From assembly GCF_004123905.1 (NCBI RefSeq), contig NZ_MZXW01000054.1, positions 62,001 to 126,000 of the forward strand: a stretch of 64,000 nt of DNA, given 5' to 3'. Each line of letters begins with the position of its first letter. The first letter of the stretch is position 1. The translations under genes were made by a program, and so were the position numbers. The notes beneath the pieces are model-generated. The model had not been told where the DNA came from. It saw only the letters and a list, made by a program, of their open reading frames with translations, and did no database searches. The DNA comes from Bradyrhizobium betae. Lineage in GTDB: Bacteria > Pseudomonadota > Alphaproteobacteria > Rhizobiales > Xanthobacteraceae. Positions 50,838-60,800 of the stretch are shown here, piece by piece.

Positions 50838-53039
50838 ATGATGAAGAGCTTTGCGCGAATTGGTCTTGTCATCGCCGCGCTCGGACCGAGCGTCCAGGCA
50901 TTTGCGGCACCTGCGCCTCGTGCGTTCGAGCCGCCGCCGACTTTGCCCGGGCAGGGCGATGTGGTGCGATTGGAGGCAGCCATAGCGCCGGCCGTCGGCG
51001 GTTGCCGGCCGCAAGGGTCGATCTCGCGCAGCGGCGCGATCGTCTCCGTGGTGCTGAACTTCGTGCGCGGGCACTTCTTCATCAACAACCCCGATCCCAC
51101 CGACCCGCAGCCGGGTGGTCTCGATCCGGTCGAGCTGCGCTCCTATGGCGGCTGCAAATCGGGCCCTGCGATCTTCGTCAAACCGGGCGACACGCTGCGC
51201 GTCGACCTGATCAATCAGCTTGCGAAGGACGATCCGAGCTGCCTGCCCAATCCGCCGTCGGGGCTCGGCCTGCCCGACCTGGTCGGCTGCTTCAACACGA
51301 CCAATCTGCACACCCATGGCCTGCACGTGTCGCCAGCGGGTAACAGCGACAACGTACTGCTCAACATCGCGCCGCAGACCAAATTTCCCTACGAGATCAA
51401 CATTCCGAACGACCATCCGGCGGGGACGTTCTGGTATCACGCGCACCGCCACGGCTCGACGGCCGTGCAGGTGGCGAGCGGCGCATCGGGCGTGCTGGTC
51501 GTCAAGGGCGAGCGTCCCTACACGCCGCCAACGCCGCAAAACCCGAAGCCGATCGCCGATATCGACACGGTGCTGCATGACGACAACGGGACGCCGCTGA
51601 AGGAGCAGCTGTTCCTGTTCCAGCAGATTGCCTATGCCTGCTTCCAGAACCAGCCAAACCAGCCGGGTGGCCCGTGGCAGCAGATCTACACCACGCAGGG
51701 GCTCTACAACGCCAACAGTCCGAACAACATCGCCAACGCGCCGTGGACATGCCCGCTCGCGACCCCAGGCAATCCGGTCAGCCCCGGCGTGGTCGAGAAT
51801 TTTGGCCTGCAACTGGACTCCGCGACGATCTGGGACACCAATGGCCGCTTCACCAGCGTCAATGGCATCGTGCAGCCGACGCTCACTTTGCCGGCCGGCG
51901 AGATCCAGCGCTGGCGCTTCGTGCATTCCGGCATTCACGACACGGTCAACGTTCAGCTCGTGCGCGCGACGCCCACGACGACCCTGATTGCGAACTCAGC
52001 GCTGAGCGGCAACCGCCTGCAGCAGAAGGCCGATCTTCTGGCTGCCTGCAACGCGTCGCCCGGCACGCTAATCCCGCAATTCGAGATCGCGAATGACGGT
52101 CTGACGCGAACCAAACTGCGGACCATCCACGCCTCGCAAGTCGGCGGCGTGCTGGAATCGAACTACATGCAGCCCGGCTATCGCAGCGATGTCCTCGTCG
52201 TCTTCCCATCGGACGGCGACTACTGCCTGCTCAACCAGGCGGCACCGCCGGCCGAGCGTGTGTCCAACGGCAATGGCGGCGGGCAGGGACCCTCGACGCC
52301 GCAATTGCTGGCCTACATCCATGTGCGCGGCGGCCAGCCCGTGACCGGCGACCTGGAGGCCTATGTCGGCAAGGCACTGTACGATGCCAATCCGACGCTG
52401 CCGGATCCCGTCCGCACCGGACTGCGTGACGGCGACCTGCGGCCGTGGGCGCCATTCGAAAACCTTGCGCCGCCGGCTGCCGGCAGCCAGCAGCAGCAGG
52501 CTGCCTTCGCGATCAACTTCCCGGCCTTCACGGTCAACAACAAATCATACGACCCTGATGTCGTGAACTTCACCCGCGAGGTCAATACCACGGACGACTG
52601 GCTGCTCTCCGCGCAAGGCGAGCCGCACATCTTTCATATTCACGTCAATCCGTTCCAGGTGATCGACGTCATCACCACCAACGCCAACGGTCAGCAGATC
52701 TCGATCTACAATCCCGACGGCACCTGCAAGCCTGATATAGTGTATGCCGACAAGCAGCAATTGGCGAACCAGTATTGCGGTATGTGGCACACATTCCGCG
52801 ACACGATCATCGTCGAGAACAATTATCAGATCCGCGTCCGGACGCGATACGACCGCTATATCGGCGAGTACGTCCTGCACTGCCACATCCTCGACCACGA
52901 GGATGCCGGCATGATGGCCAACATCGCGATCGTCCCCGATCTCAACGCGCCCGGCGGCGGCCTCGGGATGGCAGGCATGCGCCACGCCAAGCAGCCGACG
53001 GCCACACCGGCATCGATGCCGGCCGGTCACAAGCATTGA
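50838..53039 (+). CDS. Exported multicopper oxidase (laccase-like)
   Basis: A 733-residue protein with a Sec signal peptide (MMKSFARIGLVIAALGPSVQ ending AFAA). All four copper-binding motifs are present: NLHTHGLHV (His158 on), FWYHAHRHG near residue 200, the type 1/3 motif HIFHIHVNP (His597 on) and VLHCHILDHEDAGMM (His681-Cys682-His683). It would oxidise phenols, metals or similar donors in the periplasm with four-electron reduction of oxygen to water. It is larger than CueO (about 500 residues), with an insertion in the middle rich in Asn, Gln and Pro. It is co-transcribed with the tyrosinase and CTQ oxidase genes, which appear to be cytoplasmic. Confidence 0.88.
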   Translation: MMKSFARIGLVIAALGPSVQAFAAPAPRAFEPPPTLPGQGDVVRLEAAIAPAVGGCRPQGSISRSGAIVSVVLNFVRGHFFINNPDPTDPQPGGLDPVELRSYGGCKSGPAIFVKPGDTLRVDLINQLAKDDPSCLPNPPSGLGLPDLVGCFNTTNLHTHGLHVSPAGNSDNVLLNIAPQTKFPYEINIPNDHPAGTFWYHAHRHGSTAVQVASGASGVLVVKGERPYTPPTPQNPKPIADIDTVLHDDNGTPLKEQLFLFQQIAYACFQNQPNQPGGPWQQIYTTQGLYNANSPNNIANAPWTCPLATPGNPVSPGVVENFGLQLDSATIWDTNGRFTSVNGIVQPTLTLPAGEIQRWRFVHSGIHDTVNVQLVRATPTTTLIANSALSGNRLQQKADLLAACNASPGTLIPQFEIANDGLTRTKLRTIHASQVGGVLESNYMQPGYRSDVLVVFPSDGDYCLLNQAAPPAERVSNGNGGGQGPSTPQLLAYIHVRGGQPVTGDLEAYVGKALYDANPTLPDPVRTGLRDGDLRPWAPFENLAPPAAGSQQQQAAFAINFPAFTVNNKSYDPDVVNFTREVNTTDDWLLSAQGEPHIFHIHVNPFQVIDVITTNANGQQISIYNPDGTCKPDIVYADKQQLANQYCGMWHTFRDTIIVENNYQIRVRTRYDRYIGEYVLHCHILDHEDAGMMANIAIVPDLNAPGGGLGMAGMRHAKQPTATPASMPAGHKH

Positions 53040-53068
53040 GTGCGGCGAGAGCAGGAAGAGTGCACGCG

Positions 53069-53716
53069 ATGAAGATCGGAATCCCCGTCTACGACGGCGT
53101 CGACATGCTCGACGTCGCCGGCCCCTTCGAAATGTTCGACTGGGCGAATTTCGACGTCGAGATCGTCGCCGCCAAGCCGGGGATGAAGCGATTTCGCGGC
53201 CGGGGATTTCCGTTCGAGGTCAAGAAGTCCTTCGCGGAATGCGCGCAGTATGATGCGGTCTGGGTCCCCGGAGGCGACCCGGCCGCGCTCACCGAGATCA
53301 TCAACGACCCGCACCAGACCTACTTTCATTTCCTGACCAAGCAGGCCGCCGGTGCGAAATACATGTGCTCAGTCTGCGAGGGCGCGATGCTGCTCGCGGG
53401 CTCGGGGCTTCTGGACGGCCATTTCGCGACGACACACTGGGCCTTCCTCGAATGCTTCCCCTTGCACTTTCCGAAGGTGAAGGTCGCCGACGGTCACCCG
53501 CGTTTCGTGCTGGATCGCAATCGCCTGACCGGAGCTGGAATCTCGGCAGGCCTCGACGAAGCCCTGATGTTGATTACACTGCTCGGCGGCACGGAGCTGG
53601 CCCGCGAGGTTCAGCAGAGTACCCAGTACTATCCGGACCCGCCTGTTCGCAGTGCGATTCCGCCGACGCCGAAATGTCCGCTCGTCGGCGTCAACCAGCC
53701 GGAGCCGAAGCAATAG
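53069..53716 (+). CDS. DJ-1/PfpI family protein (isonitrile hydratase-like)
   Basis: A 215-residue protein with the DJ-1/PfpI fold. The start MKIGIPVYDGVDMLDVAGPF with Glu21, the nucleophile elbow CSVCEGAMLLAG (Cys103) and a C-terminal SAGLDEALMLITLLGG match the isonitrile-hydratase/ThiJ subgroup. Members hydrate isonitriles, act as glyoxalases or protect against electrophiles. At the end of an operon of quinone- and peroxide-forming oxidases, a detoxifying role is plausible (inference). The ATG at 53069 follows an AGGAAGAG site and is 29 bases after the multicopper oxidase gene. Confidence 0.82.
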   Translation: MKIGIPVYDGVDMLDVAGPFEMFDWANFDVEIVAAKPGMKRFRGRGFPFEVKKSFAECAQYDAVWVPGGDPAALTEIINDPHQTYFHFLTKQAAGAKYMCSVCEGAMLLAGSGLLDGHFATTHWAFLECFPLHFPKVKVADGHPRFVLDRNRLTGAGISAGLDEALMLITLLGGTELAREVQQSTQYYPDPPVRSAIPPTPKCPLVGVNQPEPKQ

Positions 53717-53835
53717 GTCCGCTTGACCCATGAGAGGCGTATATAGAAGATTGATATTGCTATGTTTTATTGGGTTTCGCGAAGGCGGCCGGTTCAGCTT
53801 GTGGAACTCTTTCGCTGCGTCTGCGTTATCCCGGC

Positions 53836-54027
53836 ATGACCGAAGACATTTCCTTCCGACGCAAACCGCTGACCCCCGAACAGCGCCAGGCTCGCGACGC
53901 ATCACGCCGGGTCGAGGCCGAAAAGGCCATGCGTGACCATGAAGCAGCGCAGAAGGCGTTTTACGCCAACAAGGAGCGGCTGAGAGCCGAACGCCTCGCG
54001 CGCGAGGCCGCGGGGGCAAAGGAGTGA
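53836..54027 (+). CDS. Small charged helical protein (63 residues)
   Basis: MTEDISFRRKPLTPEQRQAR opens a highly charged, probably continuous helix (EAAQKAFYANKERLRAERLA). Similar short proteins are common in rhizobia without a known role. The frame is open upstream, but the ATG at 53836 gives the typical N-terminus. Confidence 0.6.
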   Translation: MTEDISFRRKPLTPEQRQARDASRRVEAEKAMRDHEAAQKAFYANKERLRAERLAREAAGAKE

Positions 54028-54042
54028 CCGACCTCGGTCGGT
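54027..54042 (+). terminator. Short hairpin at the end of the 63-residue protein gene
   Basis: ACCGAC and GTCGGT (54027-54032 and 54037-54042) form a 6-bp stem with a CTCG loop. It overlaps the stop codon by one base. Confidence 0.35.
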
Positions 54043-54078
54043 GCGCCAACCTCTCGTAATCCGACCTTGCGACTTTGC

Positions 54079-54303
54079 CTAGTGCCGATTGGACGCCCGC
54101 TTCGCGCTCAAGGCTAGCTTGAATGCCTGCACGGCGCCTGCGAGGGCGCCGCGGGGTGATTGTGCTTCGATCGCTTCGGCTGCGATGCGGCAATCATGGG
54201 CGACCTTGAGCAATCCACTTCGGGCGAGGTCCATCGTGGACAGGGCAGCCTGCTCCAGGCAGAGGCGTTCAAGCCGTCGAAACTCGCGCAGCTCTCTGTT
54301 CAT
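54079..54303 (-). CDS. Small helical protein of unknown function (74 residues)
   Basis: MNRELREFRRLERLCLEQAA begins an all-helical protein (LLKVAHDCRIAAEAIEAQSP, then AVQAFKLALSAKRA). Repeated Cys/Ala-rich helices but no membrane segment. There is a GAGAG sequence upstream of the ATG. No family is recognised. Confidence 0.5.
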   Translation of the reverse strand: MNRELREFRRLERLCLEQAALSTMDLARSGLLKVAHDCRIAAEAIEAQSPRGALAGAVQAFKLALSAKRASNRH

Positions 54304-54558
54304 GCGTCAGCTCTCGATATCCCCCTCATCATGCGGCGCTGAGTCTGCTTAACGAACAGTAAACGTCTTCGCCTGGCGGAGCTGGCTGGCGCCAAGCTGA
54401 CGGCTGCAGTGAACGGACCGGGCGTGCGGCGCGCGGCAGGCTTGACGGCGTTTGCCTTCCGGGACGAAGCTTCAAATGATCCTCAATTGACGTGAATGAC
54501 GGAGACGTTCGCTCCCGGCAAATCCGGTTCCCTCAGCGAAAACGCAATGGAGCTGACC

Positions 54559-54879
54559 ATGACCACGTTCGACAAGCGCGAGCAGGGCTTTGAGGCGAAA
54601 TTCGCCCACGACGAGGAGCTCATGTTCAAGGCCACGGCCCGGACCAACAAGCTGCTCGGACTCTGGGCCGCCGACCAGCTCGGCCTTAGCGGCGATGCCG
54701 CGGCGAGCTACGCGACGGCGCTGGTGACGGACAATCTGCAGAGCCGGACGATCGACGATGTCGTGGGCAAGGTCTCGGGCGATCTCGCCGCCAGGGGCGT
54801 GTCGCGCGAGCAGGTCGCCCAGAAGTTTCAGGAATGCCTGCATCAGGCCGTCCAGCAGCTCGAAGCAGACAAACAATAA
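54559..54879 (+). CDS. DUF1476 protein, ATPase inhibitor zeta-subunit-like
   Basis: A 106-residue protein opening MTTFDKREQGFEAKFAHDEE and continuing FKATARTNKLLGLWAADQLG, the pattern of DUF1476. In alphaproteobacteria this family includes the zeta subunit, whose N-terminal helix inhibits F1-ATPase hydrolysis. GGAG before the ATG at 54559 decides the start over 54547 and 54496. No ATP synthase genes are nearby, so this is either the solitary zeta gene, as is usual, or a paralogue. Confidence 0.85.
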   Translation: MTTFDKREQGFEAKFAHDEELMFKATARTNKLLGLWAADQLGLSGDAAASYATALVTDNLQSRTIDDVVGKVSGDLAARGVSREQVAQKFQECLHQAVQQLEADKQ

Positions 54880-54894
54880 GGCCGGCCTTGCGTC

Positions 54895-55473
54895 TCACTC
54901 GGCGTGCTTGCGCATTCCGGAATCGCTGAGCCTGTCGACATAGGCAATGCCGATCGCCGAGAGAATGAAAGTGATGTGGATCAGCACCTGCCACATCACG
55001 CCGGTCTCGGTGAAGCCGGCGCGGTTCGAGCCGAGATTGCCGGCCTCGATGAAGGTGCGCAGCAGCGCGATCGAGGAGATGCCGATAATGGCCATGGCAA
55101 GCTTGATCTTCAGCACGCTCGCATTGACGTGGCCGAGCCATTCCGGCTCGTCCGGATGGCCCTGGAGGTCGAGCCGCGAGACGAAGGTCTCGTAGCCGCC
55201 GACGATGACCATCACGAGCAGGTTGGAGATCATCACGACGTCGATGAGCGCGAGCACGCTCATCATGATCTGCTGTTCGGTGAGGTCGATGGCGTGCCAG
55301 GAGAGGTGCCAGAGCTCCTTGAGGAACAGCACGATGTAAACGCATTGCGCCACGATCAATCCGAGATAGAGCGGCAGTTGCAGCCAGCGTGAGCCGAAGA
55401 TGATCATCGGCAGCAGCCCCAGGCGCGGCGCGAGCGGGCTGGCTTCGGTGCTGGCTTCAGGCTCAACCGACAT
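54895..55473 (-). CDS. UPF0114 (YqhA-like) membrane protein
   Basis: A 192-residue inner membrane protein with three or four membrane segments. SRWLQLPLYLGLIVAQCVYI, LIDVVMISNLLVMVIVGGYE and the loop TFVSRLDLQGHPDEPEWLGH match the UPF0114/TIGR00645 family. The last segment is VLIHITFILSAIGIAYVDRL. The family has no settled function. It converges on the DUF1476 gene, 15 bases between stops. Confidence 0.85.
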   Translation of the reverse strand: MSVEPEASTEASPLAPRLGLLPMIIFGSRWLQLPLYLGLIVAQCVYIVLFLKELWHLSWHAIDLTEQQIMMSVLALIDVVMISNLLVMVIVGGYETFVSRLDLQGHPDEPEWLGHVNASVLKIKLAMAIIGISSIALLRTFIEAGNLGSNRAGFTETGVMWQVLIHITFILSAIGIAYVDRLSDSGMRKHAE

Positions 55474-55635
55474 TCAGCAGGGATCCTTGCAGGGAGATGA
55501 TCTGGCTTTGATGTAGCCCGACAAGATGGCTGGCGGAAGACGCGCGGTGCAATTGCGGCCCTCCAGGGATCGGGCCGTTTCGTGCTAGCGTCGGACGTGG
55601 CCGTCGCGCGGGCGGCCTGGATCGGGAGATCGGAC

Positions 55636-55917
55636 GTGCGAAGCGGCTTTGGCAACGGGCAGGTGGGGATCGCGCTCGCCGCGGTGATCTTGCTTGGCGC
55701 CGGCGAGGCGTCGGCGACGCCGCTGACGCCGTTTCGCTACGAGGCGCAGGCTCAGCGTCATTGCCCGCACGACCGGGTGGTCTGGCTCGATTTCAGGAAG
55801 GGCGTCTATTACAGCAAGGCGCAGAAGCGATATGGCCAGGGCTTTGACGGCAGCTTCGTCTGCCTGAACGAGGCCCGCGACAGCCTCTATCGCCGCTCAC
55901 TGCTGGGCCTGCGCTAA
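55636..55917 (+). CDS. Small exported protein of unknown function (93 residues)
   Basis: From the GTG at 55636 (GGGAGA upstream) the product has a signal-like segment (GQVGIALAAVILLGAGEASA). The short mature part starts TPLTPFRYEAQAQRHCPHDR and contains two cysteines (HCPHD and FVCLNE). I recall similar rhizobial exported proteins, without function. Confidence 0.6.
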   Translation: MRSGFGNGQVGIALAAVILLGAGEASATPLTPFRYEAQAQRHCPHDRVVWLDFRKGVYYSKAQKRYGQGFDGSFVCLNEARDSLYRRSLLGLR

Positions 55918-55950
55918 GCGGGGTGCGATTCGCCGTTCGGGACGCGCGGG

Positions 55951-56079
55951 CTATTTCTGGCCCGGCAGCTTCATCGGCACGTGCGTGGAGGTGCTGATGA
56001 CCCGGGGGCTTCCGTCGGGATAGGTGCGGTCGCCACGGATCAGCGATTCCAGAACGAGAAAGAATTTCTCAGCAAGCAT
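55951..56079 (-). CDS. Conserved-looking microprotein (42 residues)
   Basis: MLAEKFFLVLESLIRGDRTY starts a 42-residue product ending HVPMKLPGQK. GAGG lies nine bases before the ATG at 56079. I recall many near-identical short proteins in Bradyrhizobium. A longer in-frame start at 56148 is less likely. Function unknown. Confidence 0.55.
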   Translation of the reverse strand: MLAEKFFLVLESLIRGDRTYPDGSPRVISTSTHVPMKLPGQK

Positions 56080-56235
56080 TTGCGTCACCCTCGTTGGTGA
56101 TGGCCTCTTGAAATTAAGTCGAGGCGTCGAATGCAGAAATTCAATCAACTAAACGGGAGCAGGGCAATCCAAAACGGATCGCATGCTGCATCGCGGTGTA
56201 GTTGTAGTTAGAAAAAGGGAAAGTGGTGGTAGCGC

Positions 56236-56334
56236 TCAGCCGAAGGCCAGCGCCACAAGGCTCGAGCAGAGCAGGACCAATCCGCCTGCGGTCAATGCCA
56301 GGAAGCTGTCGGATACGAGGTCATGGTTGCGCAT
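56236..56334 (-). CDS. Putative 32-residue single-span membrane microprotein
   Basis: MRNHDLVSDSFLALTAGGLV starts a 32-residue frame whose second half is hydrophobic (LVLLCSSLVALAFG). An AGGTG sequence lies five bases before the ATG at 56334. It is short enough to be chance, but the topology and ribosome binding site are suggestive. Confidence 0.4.
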   Translation of the reverse strand: MRNHDLVSDSFLALTAGGLVLLCSSLVALAFG

Positions 56335-56437
56335 GGGACACCTGCCGCTCTCGTCTTCGATGCTCGCTCGGATCGATTAAAATTGTCCGAACGGGCCGTC
56401 TTGAAAGAGGTGATGCTTGCCGTCCGCGCGAATGCCC

Positions 56438-56527
56438 TCAGGCCCTCGTGCGGTAACCTTCAAATGCATGGGCCAGGAAGATCCCCGCGCTTACCAGACC
56501 CATCAGTGCCGAAACCGTCTCGATCAT
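56438..56527 (-). CDS. Putative 29-residue single-span membrane microprotein
   Basis: MIETVSALMGLVSAGIFLAH begins a 29-residue frame ending EGYRTRA: one membrane helix and a basic tail, a pattern I associate with short Bradyrhizobium proteins. The ribosome binding site is weak. It follows the same orientation as the 32-residue frame on its left. Confidence 0.45.
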   Translation of the reverse strand: MIETVSALMGLVSAGIFLAHAFEGYRTRA

Positions 56528-56883
56528 CGTTAAATTCCAAATCCCGCCCTTGCATCCGAGAGAACGCGTGCGGCCTTGCACAGTCAAAAGAATTCCAGTG
56601 AGCGGGCTGACAATGGGGGTGGAGTGAGGATTTGGCGCAACAGAATGTCCAGGAGCGGCACAGAGCAGGTGCTTGCGCTCCGTAGATCAACGGGGGGAAA
56701 CGAACGCGCCGTTTACCATCCCGCCGTGTTCGCTGTGGACTCCCCATTTCCGCCGTGTTCCGGTTGCGTTATTCTTACTGCTCCGACGCGGTGGTGGGCC
56801 GCCTCGGATTGAAGGACCGGACAGCGCTTCCCCGTAACCAAAGCGGGTTGGGTACGCCTCCGGCGAGATGGTATTTGGGGCGA
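56528..56883. other. 356-bp intergenic region upstream of the RlpA-like gene
   Basis: I see no supported gene. A frame runs into the RlpA-like gene from 56755, but the lipoprotein signal begins only at 56884, so the segment is taken as promoter and leader. No strong hairpin was found. Confidence 0.4.
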
Positions 56884-57819
56884 ATGGGGATCCGACGGTC
56901 AGATTCGGTTTTGCGGGCCGCGCGCGGTGTTGCGGCGGTCGCAACCTGCCTCGTGCTCGCCAATTGCGCATCCTCCAACAAGTTCGCCAGCCGCGTCGAT
57001 CCGAAATACGGCGTGTCCTCGAGCCCCCGGGTCGTGGCCCTCGGTGATCCCGTTCCGAAGGGCGGCGGCACCTACCGCATCGGCAAGCCCTATGTGGTGG
57101 CGGGCCGGACCTACGTGCCGGAGGAGGATGTCAACTACCGGGCCGAGGGCATGGCGTCCTGGTACGGCGATGATTTCCACGGCCGCCTGACCGCCAATGG
57201 CGAAGTGTTCGACATGGGCTCGCTGACGGCGGCGCATCCGACCCTGCCGATGCCGTCCTATGCGCGGGTCACCAACATGTCGAACGGCAAGTCGCTGGTC
57301 GTTCGCGTCAATGACCGTGGGCCCTATCACGGCAATCGACTCATCGACGTCTCGAACAAAGCCGCCGAACTCCTTGAATTCAAAGGCAATGGCGTCGCCA
57401 AGGTCCGTGTCGAATATGTCGGCCGGGCGCCGCTCGAAGGCTCCGACGACCGCCAGTTGATGGCGACCTTGCGAACCGGGATCCCGGCGCCGTCACCCTC
57501 GATGGTCCGGGTCGCCTCGGCGAGACCGTTCGTGCCGGAGCTGCCGTCGTCGAACCGCGGCGCCATCCGCGGCGAGGTTCCGACGCCGGAAGGACGGCCC
57601 TACAATCTCGGCAACACCTCCGCCGACATGGCCTCGCTCAATGCGACCTCGGAAATGTCGGCCTCGAGCCGCAGCCGTGGCCGGGCGCTCCAGAATGCCC
57701 GGCAGGTGTCCTATGACGGCGAGGGCCGCTACGAGACCGAGAGCGCGTCGTCCGCCGCCTATACTTCGGACGGCGCTGCCGAGGCCCGCGGCATCCTGAG
57801 CGGCCGCGGTCTCTACTAA
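56884..57819 (+). CDS. rlpA: RlpA-like septal-ring lipoprotein (DPBB domain)
   Basis: A 311-residue lipoprotein. A signal peptide ends in the lipobox LANC with Cys28 as the lipidated residue. The double-psi beta-barrel follows from about residue 85: GMASWYGDDFHGRLTANGE, then AAHPTLPMPSYARVTN and VRVNDRGPYHGNRLIDVS. RlpA proteins cleave or bind denuded peptidoglycan strands at the septum. The long C-terminal tail (about 120 residues) is rich in Ser, Arg and Ala and shows no SPOR domain. It converges on the giant autotransporter gene, with 43 bases between stops. Confidence 0.85.
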   Translation: MGIRRSDSVLRAARGVAAVATCLVLANCASSNKFASRVDPKYGVSSSPRVVALGDPVPKGGGTYRIGKPYVVAGRTYVPEEDVNYRAEGMASWYGDDFHGRLTANGEVFDMGSLTAAHPTLPMPSYARVTNMSNGKSLVVRVNDRGPYHGNRLIDVSNKAAELLEFKGNGVAKVRVEYVGRAPLEGSDDRQLMATLRTGIPAPSPSMVRVASARPFVPELPSSNRGAIRGEVPTPEGRPYNLGNTSADMASLNATSEMSASSRSRGRALQNARQVSYDGEGRYETESASSAAYTSDGAAEARGILSGRGLY

Positions 57820-57862
57820 GCAGGCAAATCCAGCCAGCGATGCAGCACCGCTGCGCTCCGGT

Positions 57863-60800
57863 TCAGAACGGGATGCGTGCGCGCCCCGTGAAGGTCCAGA
57901 TCTGCGTGTTGCCGCCGATGCCGCCGAGCTCGGCGCCGAAGCCGACCGTTGTGCCGCCTGCCAGCCTTGCGCCGATGCCGCCGGTGACGCGCGCCGACCA
58001 GCCCTGGAGCAATGGCGTCGAAGCGAGCGGGATCCCGCCGGCGGCAACGATCGCGGCCGCATCGTCCTGCGTGAAATAGTAGTCGGCATAGACGCCGGCA
58101 TAGGGCAGCAGCAGCACGCTATCGAGCCACGGCACGGGGTAGGAGACCCTGCTGCCGGCAGAGGCGCGGCCGCTGGAGAAGGTGCGGGGGGCCTGCTGGG
58201 TGCCGAGCGAGTCGACATAGGCGTTTTCACGCTCCCACAGCGCGTAGACCTTGGCCGACGGCTCGATATTGAAATTGGCCCAGCTGTAGCTGCCGGTGAA
58301 GCCGGTCGCGAACATCCAGCGATTGCCGTTGAAACTGCCCTGGGCGGTGCCGGCAACGCCGTTATAGCCGATGCCGGAATAGGTCACGGCCGCGTCGTAG
58401 CGCAGCGTCGGGATGATCTTCCAGCCGAGATAGGCGCCGACCGTCCAGCCGTCGCCCTTCAGCTTTCCGTTGATGTCGGTCTCGGTGTAGCTGAAATTCT
58501 CGTAGCCGCCGACCACGCCGACCAGCAAATCGGGCCTCGCCCGGTAGGTCAGTCCCGACAGCAAGTTGATCTGCTGGCCGTAGAGCGTGGCTTGCGTTGC
58601 GCCCTGACCGATGTTGCCGGACGAGCCCCAGCGGTCGATTCCGGTGCCGCGCACGTCGATCCAGAACAGCCAGTCCTTCTGCTCCTTGAAGCGCGCGGCG
58701 GGTGCCTTGGTCGGCGCCGCCCGATCGATCGCAGCGAAGGCGTCATCGATCCGCGAAGCGCCGCGGCCGCGCCCGCGGCCGCCGGCATAAGCGTTGGAGC
58801 CTTGCGACGCGGACTGTTGATCCGATTTGGGCTTGTCGTCCTCATCGCCGTCGGGCGCAGCGGCAAAATTGACGCGCATCCCGCCGGCACCCGGCGTGAT
58901 GTATTGCCCGCCCTCGCTGAACCCCTCGGAGATCGCCGTGTCGATCGAACCGGAGATCGCCTGTCCCGAGGCCTGCGCCACGATCTTGGTGACATTGAGC
59001 TGGAGCGCGCGCAGCTTGGCGCTGTCGGCGGGAATGTCGACCGTCTGGTTCAGGGCCGGCGAGGTCGAGGCGTTGAAGGCCACACTGCGGTTGTAGGTCG
59101 CCGTGATGGAGTGATTGCCGACAGCGAGCGTGGTCGTGGCAAAGGTGGCGGCGCCGGCCGACAGGGTCGACGTGCCGATCGGCGTTGTGCCGTCGTTGAA
59201 AGTGACCGTTCCCGTCGGCGTTCCGCCCGAGCTGCGCACCGTGGCTGTGAACGTCACGGACTCGCCGTAGCTGCTCGGGTTCTTCGACGAGATGAGCTCC
59301 GTGGTGGTTGTGGCCGACAGATAGGTGAACCGGTCTGCCGCCGAAGTCGGCGACGTTCCACCAACCGACGTCACGGTGACGTCGACTGTGCCGGCGCCGG
59401 GCGGCGAGGTGGCCGTGATCGACGTTGCCGAGTTCACCGTGAAGCTGGTCGCATTGTTGGCGCCGAATTTCACCGCGGTGGCGCCCGTGAATCCGGTCCC
59501 CGTGATCGCCACGGACGTGCCGCCGATCGCGGATCCGGAGGTCGGCGAGATCGAGGTGACGGACGGTGCGGGCGTGTAGCTGAATTGATCCGATGCCGAT
59601 GTGGCGGATGTTCCGCCTGGAGTCGTCACGGTGACGTCGACCGTGCCGGCGCCTGCCGGTGAGGTCGCGGTGATGGACGTTGCCGAGTTCACGGTGAAGC
59701 TCGTTGCATTGGTGGCGCCGAACTTGACCGCGGTCGCGCCGGACAGCCCGGTGCCGGTGATGGTCACCGACGTGCCGCCCGTCGTCGGGCCTGCATTCGG
59801 CGCAACCGACGTCACTGCCGGCGTCGCGGCGTAGGTGAACTGATCCGCCGCGGATGGGGCCGTCGTTCCGCCAGGTGTCGTGACCGTGACGTCCACCGTG
59901 CCGGTCCCGGCCGGAGAGGTCGCGGTGATCGAGGTCGCGGAGTTGACCGTGAAGCCCGTTGCATTCGTCGTCCCGAACTTCACGACGGTCGCACCGGTAA
60001 AATTGGTGCCGGTGACGGTCACCGATGTGCCGCCGGCGAGCGGACCGCCTGTCGGCGAGATCGAGGTCACGGTCGGCGCGGCGAAATAGGTGAACTGGTC
60101 TGCCGCCGAAGTCGGCGATGTGCCGCCCGTGGTCGTTACCCTGACGTCGACGGTGCCGGTGCCGGCCGGCGATGTCGCGGTGATCGAGGTTGCGGAGTTG
60201 ACCGTGAAGCCCGCCGCCGCGGTTGCACCGAACGTCACGGCGGTCGCGCCGGTGAAATTGGTGCCCGTGATCGTCACCACCGTGCTGCCGGCCGCCGGCC
60301 CCGACGTCGGCGAGATTGACGTAACGGCTGGCGTCGCGACATAGGTGAACTGGTCGGCGGCCGAGGTTGCCGAGATGCCGCCGAGATTGGTCACGCGGAG
60401 GTCCACGGTGCCGGTGCCGGCGGGTGACGTCGCAGTGATTGATGTTAACGAATTGACCGTGAAGCTCGTTGCGGCGGTTGCGCCGAATGTCACCGCGGTG
60501 GTGCCGGTGAATCCCGTGCCCGTGACCGTCACGACCGTGCCGCCCGTCGTCGGGCCCGCATTCGGCGCGACCGACGTTACCGTCGGTGCCGCGGCGTAGG
60601 TGAATTGATCCGCAGCTGAGGTGGCCGACGTTCCGCCCGGCGTCGTGACCGTGACGTCCACCGTGCCTGTCCCGGCCGGAGAGGTTGCCGTGATCGAGGT
60701 TGCCGAATTGACCGTGAATCCCGTTGCGCTGGTCGCGCCGAACTTCACGGTGGTCGCGCCGGTGAAATTGGTGCCGGTGACGGTCACCGATGTGCCGCCG

